Source: Acanthosepion esculentum (taxonomy: Eukaryota; Mollusca; Cephalopoda; Sepiida; Sepiidae). From it: a DNA stretch of 64,000 nucleotides. A model generated the notes under the pieces. That model was given only the letters and a program-made list of their open reading frames with translations. It did not search any database and was not told the DNA's origin. The stretch spans positions 13,632,305-13,696,304 of the forward strand of contig OZ038480.1 of NCBI GenBank assembly GCA_964036315.1. Direction: 5' to 3'. The translations under genes were made by a program, and so were the position numbers. This document shows positions 22,870 through 32,955 of this stretch, in pieces (position 1 is the stretch's first letter; each line of letters begins with the position of its first letter).

Positions 22870-23496
22870 CAATATTTGCTGAATGAGATTGAGAAGCATT
22901 TTCGTGAAGTATGCAGTATCACCTATGCTAGGTCCGCTGCGAAAAAAGTTGGTTCAGTGTCATGCCAGACAATTTTTCGCGTCACTGTCATTCAGAATTA
23001 TAAATTTACCATATATACGTACATTAAATCTTGCTACAGTATTTGCTCAGGTGTTCCTGGAATACATCTCGAGATTCTCCACAAAATCCAAAGAAGGGTT
23101 TATACTGTGGTTAGTCCTGAACTGGCATTCGACTTCAGTCACTTACCCTTTGCTATGATGTGCCTTCCATTTGGGGTTTTCGATAAATATTTTCATTACT
23201 ATTGTTCTAATGATATTTCCTCCTTCGTACACTATGAATTTCAAGGTACTACTTGGCTGCCAGTTAGGTCCCATTATTTTACTGTTGAAATAGCTAAATG
23301 TAACCTGACATTCTATTCTAATAGTTTATTTTCTAGCACTTCACAGCTGTGGATGTGCCTTTGTTTTCTTGCTTCCCTGCCAACTACGATCTTCAAATAT
23401 TTAAATGCAATGCCGATCAACATATTCTGCCTTACTGAACCCTATTTACCTATCTCCTCATTTTCTTTCATTCTCAGTAGCCTACATACGATTTAG
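22870..23496 (+). mobile_element. LINE-B reverse-transcriptase C-terminal region
   Basis: One 206-codon frame starts at 22876 and still carries the family landmarks: YKFTIYTYIKSCYSIC (the RT thumb-like YK..I.P..EY segment, degraded), PGIHLEILHKIQRRVYT, then HYFTVEIAKCNLTFYSNSLF and SSTSQLWMCL in place of SRTSRLWNSL. A frame open this long is notable, but key positions are mutated and the palm with YADD is absent. I take it as an old fragment. Confidence 0.7.
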
Positions 23497-23539
23497 TTGG
23501 GGAGAAATTATTTTTTTCTAAATATTTTTCTACTAGCAC

Positions 23540-24180
23540 GAAGTAAAATGTCTTCATGACAGAGCGTGTGAAAAATTATGAAGCAAAAAATCAAGTGATA
23601 AAAAAATGATACAGTAATGGAAACTGCATTTATTGAAGGAATAAAATATTAGCAATTGCAATCATTTAAAAAATGAACCAAAAAATTCAACAGGGGTCCT
23701 AAAGTGCATACTCCAGATCTTCACTGTTTAGTTGAAGACACTCTTGAATGCAAAGTTGTTGATAACACGTGCCCATTCTTCCTGAGTGATCGCTTGAGTC
23801 TTATCAGTGATGGCTGCCTTCAATAGTGCGAGGTTTGCTCTGGTAGATGTTTTTGAGGAACCCCCAAAGGAAGAAATTTGGAGGGATTCAGGTTAGGCGA
23901 GTGAGGGGCCTATTCCACTTCAGCTTTGCCGCTGATGAGATGCCCACAAATGTTTTCACAGAGCCATGCCATGGTAGCATAAGCAGTGTGAGGAGGAGCG
24001 CCAACCGCTGTTCCTCCTCATCAAGGTCCTCACGACCCTAGAGCTCTCCCCATCTGAGAGCCCGCTGCTTTGTTCCACCAATTGTGAAACACACTGTTTA
24101 GCGTCGTTCAACCGTTGATCTCTCCAGATTATCAGCTGTCCTCACAGAAACGTTATTTAATGTCCGCCAAGTATAGTTGA
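23540..24180 (-). mobile_element. Mariner-like transposase relic (C-terminal half)
   Basis: On the minus strand broken frames give HTAYATMAWLCENICGHLIS, GKAEVE.APHSPNLNPS, and later TDKTQAITQEEWARVINNFA near the 3' end. This is the usual order after the second catalytic Asp in a family of invertebrate mariner-like transposases. The N-terminal half is missing. Confidence 0.65.
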
Positions 24181-24301
24181 AATATAAACAGCAGTTTGGC
24201 TTTATGAATTTTGAAGAAACAAAGCTGTGGCTGAGCTGGCGCCTACAACAGGAATTTGCTATTCACTCTTGTATACAGACAAATTTTGATATAGGCAACC
24301 A

Positions 24302-24302
<1 letters not shown>

Positions 24303-24362
<60 letters not shown>
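24303..24362. repeat. (TA)n microsatellite
   Basis: About 29 TA units end directly at the ribozyme-bearing repeat. Confidence 0.95.
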
Positions 24363-24365
<3 letters not shown>

Positions 24366-24401
24366 GTTTTCGACTCTAGCCAGAGGCAACCGGACGTCTA
24401 G

Positions 24402-24444
24402 CCACACTGATGAGCTGTGATGCACGGAAAAAGTCTGTCTGTGG
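24402..24444 (+). ncRNA. Hammerhead ribozyme-like motif, copy 1 (mutated)
   Basis: CCACA (24402-24406), CTGATGA (24407-24413), a partly decayed stem II (gctgtgatgcacg), then GAAA (24427-24430), a GTC (24433-24435) and TGTGG (24440-24444), which is complementary to CCACA as stem I. Stem III would be only one or two pairs, as in minimal type I hammerheads. Stem II mismatches suggest that this copy is inactive. Confidence 0.6.
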
Positions 24445-24715
24445 ATGTCAATATATATGCTCCTGAAAAATTTATTTCGGTTGAGCTCTCTGGGGAGGAT
24501 GTGTGGGTTTGTAAACAGTGACTATTACAGCTAATAATGCAAGAATCTTCGGTAAATCGAATCGAGTTCTCTCAGTCACTGTGTGTTTATCTAAAAATAA
24601 ATACGCTTAAATTCACCTTCTTCCCTGCCGTGCGCCAACGGCTTCAGGGTAAAATTTCCGACTGACGCGAATTCAGCCGGTTTTCGACTCTAGCCAGAGG
24701 CAACCGGACGTCTAG

Positions 24716-24752
24716 CCACACTGATGAGCTGTGATACAGCGAAACAGTGTGG
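24716..24752 (+). ncRNA. Hammerhead ribozyme-like motif, copy 2 (good stem II)
   Basis: CCACA, then CTGATGA (24721-24727), a perfect stem II GCTGT-gat-ACAGC (24728-24740), GAAAC (24741-24745) and TGTGG (24748-24752) for stem I. Compared with copy 1, two bases (tc) are missing before TGTGG, so the usual NUH cleavage triplet has been damaged. The core is otherwise canonical, including the G-C pair that closes stem II. Confidence 0.7.
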
Positions 24753-24756
24753 ATGA

Positions 24757-24798
24757 CAATATATATATATATATATATATATTTTAACAGTGTGGATG

Positions 24799-24880
<82 letters not shown>
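24757..24880. repeat. (TA)n with a duplicated ribozyme 3' fragment
   Basis: Two TA blocks are separated by ttttaacagtgtggatgaca, which repeats the 3' flank of hammerhead copy 2 (24744-24757). Confidence 0.85.
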
Positions 24881-24882
<2 letters not shown>

Positions 24883-24886
24883 AAAT

Positions 24887-25016
24887 AAAAACAGACCACT
24901 TTAAGGTTCCATATAATAAATTATTTCTTTGGAAGTAAAGTCTGATGATCCGCGGTCCTTTAAAAGGGCTGTGGTGAAATAATTTATTATATGGAACCCT
25001 AAAGTGGTCTGTTTTT
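24887..25016 (+). repeat. Palindromic element whose loop fits a type III hammerhead layout
   Basis: The arms 24887-24925 and 24979-25016 are reverse complements over about 38 bp with one mismatch. The loop reads, in order, a small hairpin CTTT..AAAG, CTGATGA (24942-24948), the hairpin CCGCGG..CTGTGG, then GAAA (24976-24979). If the arms are taken as stem III, every core element is in place. The stem II closing pair is T-T, however, so activity is doubtful. Confidence 0.6.
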
Positions 25017-25024
25017 AACGATAA

Positions 25025-25061
25025 TAGACTCTTCCTGACTCTATAAATACTGCATCTCTCT

Positions 25062-25092
<31 letters not shown>

Positions 25093-25285
25093 GAGGAATG
25101 AGTTGAGACCTATCGAGTCAAGACATATTAGTTTACTCTAAACCAGACTGACAGTTAATACTAACAACTTCAACTTCTTGTTTATATCTCTGTTGTAATA
25201 TATATTTGTTATTTACTACTCTTGTGTTCGTGTTGTTCTTCCTTGGTTCTATCTTGGACCATAACCGTGGTGCGAGGATATTGGA
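25025..25285 (+). mobile_element. LTR-like segment
   Basis: The order gactcttcctgactctataa, gttgagac, gactgacagttaatac and tatttgttatttactactct parallels the solo LTR at 42.83-43.06 kb (aactcttcctccttcataaa, gacagtcgagac, cctgacagtt, atatttgttatttc). TG and CA ends are not clear. It includes a (GA)n run at 25070-25092. Confidence 0.5.
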
Positions 25286-25554
25286 CCATAAAAATAGGCC
25301 ACACTACAACATGTCTGACTGGCAGACTCACTCTACACCTTTCTGGCAATAGCTCGATTAGATCTCATTTAAATATTCATGGAGACATACCGGACACTAT
25401 TCGTAACATACTTGTTGACAACACTAATATAATAGCATCATCTAAACGCAAAAAAAGGCTAAAAATAATGGAAGCCTTATTAATAAAAAAACAAAAAACA
25501 ACACTTAATAATATTAACTTTGAGCATGGACACAATATCTTGACCGTGTTTTGA
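25286..25554 (+). mobile_element. Penelope-like element, GIY-YIG endonuclease fragment 1
   Basis: The open frame ending at 25554 reads IGHTTTCLTGRLTLHLSGNS, a run with IRSHLNIHG, then NTNIIASSKRKKRLKIMEAL and LIKKQKTTLNN. The IG.T...L..RL..H pattern followed by ..I.EAL.I...KP.LN is the GIY-YIG endonuclease end of Penelope-like polyproteins. The reverse transcriptase is absent. A hairpin block (ccttgaaaatggct..agccgaaagcg) follows 55 bp downstream. Confidence 0.7.
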
Positions 25555-25800
25555 AAAATAAAAACCTTTTATAAAACATACATGCAACAAACTATTTCTT
25601 ATTTAATCCTTGAAAATGGCTAAATGTATAGCCGAAAGCGTTCGGATAAAAAGAACATTCGGACAGTTTTTATATAATTTATCATCCGAAAAGAAAAAAA
25701 ACATTATTAGATCGCATGAGAAATTGTATTAAACAACTAAATAAAAGCACCTTGTCTGCCGTATTCAATACATGTGAGATTGATATGTTTCCTATTTGTT
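25530..25800 (+). repeat. 3' region of the Penelope-like element, copy 1
   Basis: Shared with 52.31-52.58 kb: caatatcttga, caaactatttcttattta, ccttgaaaatggctaaatg, tagccgaaagcg, atcatccgaaaag, gagaaattgtat, caccttgtctgccgtattca. Its last part recurs at 26.47-26.53 kb. All three copies run into (TA)n. Confidence 0.75.
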
Positions 25801-25809
25801 CTTTTATTT

Positions 25810-25812
<3 letters not shown>

Positions 25813-25882
<70 letters not shown>
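25813..25882. repeat. (TA)n microsatellite
   Basis: About 35 TA units between the Penelope-like 3' region and the gypsy gag fragment. Confidence 0.95.
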
Positions 25883-25885
<3 letters not shown>

Positions 25886-26500
25886 ACAGCGAAGACTACA
25901 TAACATTCGCTTCCATTGTAAACAAACATTGTGATGACTTTAAGTTGTCTGAACTCAGCCCGGACAATGTTTAACATTCGTTCAAGGCCTGGTTTCGACA
26001 AAAAACGCGGAGATCAGACGCAGAATTCTTACAAAACTGGAGAGTGAACCAGAATTGACGCTACAAAAATTGTCTGAAGACTGTCAGAGAAGTATAAGCG
26101 TAAAGAAGGACTCGAAAGATATAGAAGAGTCTGGCATCGCTCACATACGTAAAGTACAACGACAAACACGTTTTTGTCCCTCCTCAAAAACAAACCAAAT
26201 CAATTTCCCTCCTCAAAAACAGGTAAAACAAATTTTTCTACTTCAAAAAGTCAATATCAGAAAAAACTACCAGCCAGTCCAAGCGATCGCTGTGGGATTT
26301 TGCATTGGTATAAAGATTGTTCCATACCGCTTTAAGACTTGTCTGTCGTGCAAAAGAATGGGTCATAAAAGTTCTCATTGTTGGACTAGGAAAGAAAGCA
26401 AAAGCAGAATAAGAGTCACTAGGACTGACCAAGCGGACGAGACAAACACACGAAAATACGTGCAAGTAGATCGCATGATAAATTGTATAAAAAAACTAAA
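25883..26500 (+). pseudogene. Gypsy-type gag relic with CCHC zinc knuckle
   Basis: The plus strand reads EDYITFASIVNKHCDDFKLS then, after a frameshift near 25970, TFVQGLVSTKNAEIRRRILT, KLESEPELTLQKLSEDCQR and, further on, CLSCKRMGHKSSHC. The last is a CX2CX4HX4C zinc knuckle as in retroviral-type gag nucleocapsids. The order matches gag of K02A2.6-like gypsy elements in molluscs (my recollection of the family). Protease and pol are missing; the frame runs into a repeat (26469) and then (TA)n. There is one frameshift and one stop at least. Confidence 0.75.
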
Positions 26501-26529
26501 TAAAAACACCTTGTCTGCCGTATTCAATG

Positions 26530-26589
<60 letters not shown>
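26469..26589. repeat. Penelope-like 3' fragment followed by (TA)n
   Basis: agatcgcatgataaattgta..caccttgtctgccgtattca repeats 25708-25770 with few changes, then about 29 TA units. It lies in frame with the gag fragment but is unrelated to it. Confidence 0.75.
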
Positions 26590-26591
<2 letters not shown>

Positions 26592-26724
26592 TACAATTAA
26601 AAAATGGTCTGTTTAATGAAAATAAACATTCAGCGCTCTTTGTGAGTCAGTTTTGACATTTAATATTTAATAATTTATATTGTGTGAATAGAACTCGCTT
26701 GGATTATACCAACTGATTACAACC

Positions 26725-26768
26725 TATATATATATATATATATATATATAATATGTGTGTGTGTGTGT
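26725..26768. repeat. (TA)n(TG)n microsatellite
   Basis: Short compound tract. Bases 26770-27380 contain a 130-codon frame (26991-27383) of no recognisable family, which I do not support as a gene. Confidence 0.9.
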
Positions 26769-27382
26769 AACTGGGCGGCCGACTACTAAACTGCAAACCC
26801 AGCCACATGCTACACACATTTTCTAACAGCAAAACCTATACATGTTTTTTTTCCTTTTTTGTTTATTTGTGTATTCATAAATATATTTTATTTTTTCATG
26901 TCTTGTTACTCCCATTGGTTCACAGTCTCTCAAGTAAATGAGCGAGCTTAACGTCTAAGGCCGGTATGATGTTTCTGACTCAAGGAGGACTTGACTCCTG
27001 AGCAGGTGCAGCTTATAAACTCGAGGTATTTTCTTTCTTGGGTTGATTTTTCCTTCATTAAGAATGCTGGAGGTAGACGTTTTCTGGATTTAAGTTTCGT
27101 TTTAGCCCGAAGAAGCTTATCCTATCTGCAGATGTATAATATGGGGGTTACTATACTGCCATTTTGTGAATGGTTTCTGGACCGTGCAGTAGTCTCCGAT
27201 GTGGCCTCTCAATGTCATGATGAACCATGTTGCTACGGGCGTATCTCTGGACGACTCACTACAAGTTACTTATACATGCAACTCCTGCGGGTGTGTGTGT
27301 CTCTCTGCCCACACATGAAACCAATCAAAATACAATGGAATAAAACTATCAAACCCAACCTAAAAAAAAAACAAACGAATTA

Positions 27383-27598
27383 GAACTTTTGTATACCATT
27401 TTCTACATCAACGTGAGAGATCTATATTCCAACTTTTCAGAATTGGAACAATATCTTCAACCTAAACCAGACCACCTGCTACTTTCTGAAACTAGTATCA
27501 ACATTAACGCCGAGCGGAGTTCATAGCCCCGGTCAACTCACCTCTCATAGCCAAACATGATCACCTAAATTATTACGGCCACGGACTTGGAGCCTAAG
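27383..27598 (+). mobile_element. LINE apurinic-type endonuclease fragment (LINE-B-like)
   Basis: The plus frame reads FYINVRDLYSNFSELEQYLQ, then PKPDHLLLSETSININ. The N.RGL.SN...E..L....P....LSET pattern is the start of the APE endonuclease domain of CR1/jockey-type LINEs. It breaks down after about 60 codons and is cut at 27599 by the TA-flanked mariner. Confidence 0.65.
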
Positions 27599-27600
27599 TA

Positions 27601-28125
27601 CAGGGTGAAAAAAAAACGGGATTTTTTAAGTGGGTATTGCCAGAAATGAGCAAGTGGCAACACTGCGAGACAGTGACCTTGAGCAAGTAAACACTTCGCC
27701 ATTTTAGTAACGAGAATTGTTCGGTAACCGTGTGATCTCAAGATTTGGTAACATTGCCTGACCCCCTAGATCGCTAGATTTATCCGTTTGTTATTTTTTC
27801 TTGTGGGGCTAACTCAAGAGTAAAATTTAAACAACTCGACCAAGAACTCTGGATGAGTTAAAACAGAGAATTCAAGATGAAATTCACAGTATCCCAGCTG
27901 AGATGTTGCAGCAGTCAATGAGGAATGTCAACAGCAGATTTCAAGAATGCATTCGTACAGGAGGACGCCATCTACAGGACGTAATTTTAAAAAAATGAAA
28001 ATTACATCATTGTCTCTTAAATGGCATGTTTTAAGGTTTCAATTACTATGAATTAAATATTTTTCTTCCATCACTCTTGGTTTTATTGGATTGTTAAAAA
28101 GTTCCCGTTTTTTTGGGTCACCCTA
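27601..28125 (+). mobile_element. Mariner-type element with both terminal repeats and a short transposase tail
   Basis: The left end cagggtgaaaaaaaaacggg and the right end cccgtttttttgggtcaccc are inverted copies, and TA lies on both sides (27599-27600 and 28126-28127). Near the right end the plus strand encodes TRTLDELKQRIQDEIHSIPA then EMLQQSMRNV and CIRTGGRHLQDVIFKK, the usual C-terminus of a mariner transposase. The catalytic domain is missing, so it depends on another copy for movement. Confidence 0.85.
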
Positions 28126-28254
28126 TATATATATGTGTGTGCGTGTGTGCGTGTGCGCGCGAACAGACACATATATGTGTACTTATGTAAATGTTAATAT
28201 ATAATACAAATGCATATAATGGAAATGTCCACCTCCTACATAAATACACGCGCG

Positions 28255-28381
<127 letters not shown>

Positions 28382-28557
28382 ATGTTTTTCTTAAAAAGGA
28401 AACTGCATCAGTGCTGAGCTGATAACTTAAACGAAAAACTGATTAAATAATGCTATTAATATGAATATTAATAGAAATAATATGTCATATTATGACGACG
28501 ACGATGAGGATCGTTCAATGCCGGAGATAATGCAGAGAATAAGAAAACGAATGAAGG

Positions 28558-28606
<49 letters not shown>
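28558..28606. repeat. (TAA)n microsatellite
   Basis: About 15 TAA units. Confidence 0.95.
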
Positions 28607-28610
<4 letters not shown>

Positions 28611-29059
28611 TATTGATTAAGGCCTCGATTCGGATGATTTTAATGGCGATGGCGGCGTTGATAGTATCAGAGACAAGCTCAGCGGAAGACAATAGGATCA
28701 GGACAATGCAGATAGAAGCTGCAGCAAATGATGAAGAAGTAGAATGAATGAATGAATTACAGCGACATTGTAAGGAAGGATGGATCTAAAAAAGATAACT
28801 GGAGAGAAAAATCGGAAGAAAAAACAGGGACATATAAAAATGAAATCGAGAATGGTAACTGAAGAATAGAAAAAAAATGAAAGGAAAACGAATGAAAATT
28901 AAAAAGAAAGAAAGAAAGAAAGGGTTAATGGGAGGGTAAAGAAAGAAAGAAAGAATATGTGCAACGAGAAAAGTAATGAAAAAAAGAACGGAAGAAGAGC
29001 AATGAGAAAGGGAAAAGGGAAGAAAGAAAGGAATGAGGGCAATCAAAGTGAGAAAGAGA

Positions 29060-29144
29060 AAGAAAGAAAAGAATAGGGTTAGAGAAAGTGGCAAATGGTG
29101 GGGGGGGGAAGAAATTAATAAGGAAAATGAAAGAAGGAGAGTCA

Positions 29145-29188
<44 letters not shown>

Positions 29189-29420
29189 ATTCGAATTGTT
29201 TTTAGTTTAAAAAAACAAACTGAAGATGGAGCTGATTGAGTTAAGATTTTCCAGCCGTTTTACGCTGGCGTCGCACGTAGCCTCGCACGTAGTTTACAAA
29301 TCTTTGCAGTTATCGAGCCTCGACGATTCAATTGTACAATACCAGAGCCTGCTATGAAAATGGCACCACGGTATACAGCGGAAAGATCGCTTTTGAACCG
29401 GCAAGGAATCTATCATAACA
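29060..29420 (+). repeat. Dispersed repeat G with internal (AAAG)n, copy 1
   Basis: The order gttagagaaagtgg, attaataaggaaaatgaaag, (gaaa)n, aaacaaactgaag, ccagccgtttta, tcgacgattcaattgtacaa, gaaaatggcacca and cttttgaaccggcaagg recurs in reverse at 39.01-39.30 kb. Function unknown. The purine-rich tract 28890-29190 overlaps it. Confidence 0.7.
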
Positions 29421-29426
29421 AGTCCA

Positions 29427-29496
29427 TCAAATACACACACACACACAGACACACACAGACACAGACACAGACACACACACACACACTCAACACCCA

Positions 29497-29546
<50 letters not shown>
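29427..29546. repeat. (CA)n(TA)n microsatellite
   Basis: CA and CAGACA repeats pass into about 20 TA units. Confidence 0.95.
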
Positions 29547-29548
<2 letters not shown>

Positions 29549-29830
29549 AACTAAATTGTTTTATAACCCTTCACGCGGAACTTTTCACTGCCATTTCAAG
29601 AATTCAAGAAAGACGTTTGGTTCATTAACTCAAAGAAGAGAATGTCTCATATCGAAAAGATTTGACATCGAGAGACATGAAGAGTGGGATTGATTGTTTT
29701 TAATGGTGTGTGGAGATCTCCACCCTTTACCTGATGACGGTTACGGGACCGGAGGCACGTGTAGTAAAATTATGGAAAATAAATCCACATTGCAGCCAAA
29801 GAACGTTTGCGGTTTCTCTCCTCTTTTTAA

Positions 29831-30253
<423 letters not shown>

Positions 30254-30256
<3 letters not shown>

Positions 30257-30279
30257 TATATATATATATATATATATAC

Positions 30280-30374
<95 letters not shown>
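30254..30374. repeat. (TA)n microsatellite
   Basis: About 58 TA units with one tacatatg interruption, between two palindromes. Confidence 0.95.
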
Positions 30375-30377
<3 letters not shown>

Positions 30378-30516
30378 AAAAGACTTAAACACTAATATTC
30401 CATGCTCATAATTTATTCCATTGGAATCGTAAAACCGACCCAATTCATCAGACCTTTACGATTCCAATGGAATAAATTATGACCATGGAATATTAGTGTT
30501 TAAGTCTTTTTATTAT
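30372..30516. repeat. Near-perfect palindrome, 62-bp arms
   Basis: Arms 30372-30433 and 30455-30516 pair with very few mismatches around a 21-base spacer. The spacer holds CTGATGA on the minus strand (30453 down to 30447 region), but no GAAA follows at the right place. The left arm grows out of the (TA)n tract. Confidence 0.85.
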
Positions 30517-30879
30517 ATCCTTACTCTGTCCTGGACATTGAGTTCTACCTGGATCATATCCTCTTGGAATTATTTTTATACACATATGTGTATGTGCATA
30601 TATAATTGCATATGTATGTGTATATTTACCACTAATATCGTCTATATATATATGTTCGACATTAAATAAACAAATAATATCGTTTTATGTCGTAAAACCA
30701 CATTAACGATCAACAATATGACCAGCATATAAAATGTATGTTGGATAAATTTAAAAGAATGTATCTATACGATAAAGATATATGAAGTTCAGCATGTAAT
30801 ATTTTTTTTTCGAAATCACAATAAATGATTAGGCCCCTGAGGTTTTATAGTGCAATTTGAAGATAACTCATCATATTGT

Positions 30880-31562
30880 AAATAAATATATATATATAAA
30901 TATATATAATTTTTATATAAATGTATAAAATAAATATATATATATAAATGTATATATAAATATATATATATAATTTTAATATAAATATATATAACAAATA
31001 TATATATAAATATATATATATATAAATATATATATATTTTATATAAATATATATAATAATTATATGTTTAAATATATATATAAATATATATAATTTTATA
31101 TAAATATATATAATTTTATATAAATATATATAATAAATATATATATAAATATATATAATTTTTAGATAAATACATATTATAAATATATATATAAATATAT
31201 ATACATATATATATAATTTTTATATAAATATATATAATAAATATATATATATATATATACATAAATATATATAATTTTTATATAAATATATATTATAAAT
31301 ATATATATAAATATATATATAAATATATATAATTTTTATATAAATATATATAATAAATATATATATAAATATATATATAAATATATACAATTTTTATATA
31401 AATATATATAATAAATATATATAAATATATATATAAATATTTATAATTTTTATATAAATATATATAATAAATATATATATATATGAATATATATATAAAT
31501 ATATCTAATTTTTATATAAATATATATAATAAATATATATATAAATATATATAATTTTATAA
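30880..31562. repeat. AT-only minisatellite
   Basis: Units of about 50-65 bp made of taaatatatatataaata and aatttttatataaat words are repeated at least ten times with variable length. The flanking 30520-30880 and 31563-32035 show nothing recognisable. Confidence 0.85.
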
Positions 31563-32039
31563 ATACTGATCTTTATTTTTCAATTTCAGTTATATTATGA
31601 TTGCCAAGAAAGAGATATATTCAATAGAGAGACAAGATATTGTTAAGTTATTGTGTGATAATACGCAAACGATGAAAACAATGTAAAACGAATTTGAAAA
31701 CATTGGCAAGATAAGAACAGGCTAAAACTGGCTTCAAAAACGTCACAAAAGGATATTTTAGAACAATTGACAGCATGAAAAGAGACAGTTAAGCAACAGG
31801 TGAGTCAAATTTACAGAAAATCCAGAATATTAATAGATTGGCTGAAAGCAACGAAACTACCCCCTTTAAGTAAACAATAAATATGTAAGTTTTGCGAAGA
31901 AGTACATGAAAACTGATTATTCAACAGTAATTTTTGTGATGGATATAAAGCTATAGTGGATCGACTTTGTGGATTGGCTATAGGCTGGGTCCTTCATGGA
32001 AAGTGTTAATCAACATGACTAGGAGACAAGATGGATTGA

Positions 32040-32158
32040 CGTCCCGGGTAAGACGATAAACTACATCCGAGTCCAAAGTAAGACGATAAACTACAACCGC
32101 GTCTTGGGTAAGACGATAAACTACATCCGCGTCTAAGGTAAGACGATGAACTACGTCT
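32040..32158 (+). repeat. 30-bp minisatellite, four units
   Basis: gtaagacgataaactac starts at 32048, 32078, 32108 and 32138 (the last with one change), exactly 30 bp apart. The same unit in reverse orientation forms three copies at 61364-61450. It abuts the SINE-A array. Confidence 0.9.
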
Positions 32159-32900
32159 TTCGGCCCTTTAGTATTTGTCTATATTTCTGAGATGAGGTAT
32201 TATGTACACAATTTATATTATTCAGACTATTGTCCTCATCTTTGTTGTCATATTTATTACAACGTTTCGGCTCTTCAGTATCAGTCTATATTTCTGAGAT
32301 GAGGTATTATGTACACTATTTACATTATTCGGACTATTGTCCTCATCTTTTTTGTCATATTTATTACAACGTTTAGGCCCTTCAGTATCAGTCTATATTT
32401 CTGAGATGAGGTATTATGTACACTATTTACATTATTCGGACTATTGTCCTCATCATTTTTGTCATATTTATTACAACGTTTCGGCCCTTCAGTATCAGTC
32501 TATATTTCTGAGATGAGGTATTATGTACACTATTTACATTATTCGGACTATTGTCCTCATCTTTTTTGTCATATTTATTACAACGTTTCGGCTCTTCAGT
32601 ATCAGTCTATATTTCTGAGATGAGGTATTATGTACACTATTTACATTATTCGGACTATTGTCCTCATCATTTTTGTCATATTTATTACAACGTTTCGGCC
32701 CTTCAGTATCAGTCTATATTTCTGAGATGAGGTATTATGTACACTATTTACATTATTCGGACTATTGTCCTCATCTTTTTTGTCATATTCATTACAACGT
32801 TTCGGCCCTTCAGTATCAGTCTATATTTCTGAGATGAGGTATTATGTACACTATTTACATTATTCGGACTATTGTCCTCATCTTTGTCGCCAAAAATGAG
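32159..32900 (-). repeat. 107-bp tandem array of SINE-A tail modules
   Basis: The word cgg(c/t)c at the unit border occurs at 32161, 32268, 32375, 32482, 32589, 32696 and 32803, always 107 bp apart. Each unit contains agtatcagtctatatttctg and cattattcggactattgtcc. On the minus strand each junction reads ctgaagggccgaaacg, a hairpin block with its inner half deleted. The small differences (ctc or ccc, cttttt or catttt) are shared between non-adjacent units. Confidence 0.9.
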
Positions 32901-32955
32901 GACAATAGTTCGAATAATATAAATAATGTAAATATATTATTGTTAGTCTTCCTGA

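Larger units (their letters stand above)
24363..24760 (+). mobile_element. Tandem 314-bp hammerhead-bearing repeat (retrozyme or Penelope pseudo-LTR)
   Basis: The segment ccggttttcgactctagcca..ccacactgatgagctgtgat occurs at 24363 and again at 24677, exactly 314 bp apart and head to tail. The first unit is complete, and the second is cut off after about 80 bp by (TA)n. Each unit carries a hammerhead-type core. Head-to-tail repeats of a few hundred bases with type I hammerheads are the hallmark of retrozymes and of Penelope-like pseudo-LTRs (established knowledge). A Penelope-like endonuclease lies 0.5 kb downstream on the same strand. Confidence 0.75.

Noticed and set aside
26991..27383. 130-codon plus frame
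   Set aside because: No recognisable domain, and it ends in a poly-Lys run next to a LINE fragment. An open frame of this size can occur by chance here.
30440..30456. CTGATGA in the spacer of the 62-bp-arm palindrome
   Set aside because: No GAAA at the expected place after a stem, so I list it only as a palindrome.
32159..32900. Regularly spaced repeats resembling a CRISPR array
   Set aside because: The 107-bp units are identical along their whole length without variable spacers, and the unit is a SINE module dispersed elsewhere on both strands.
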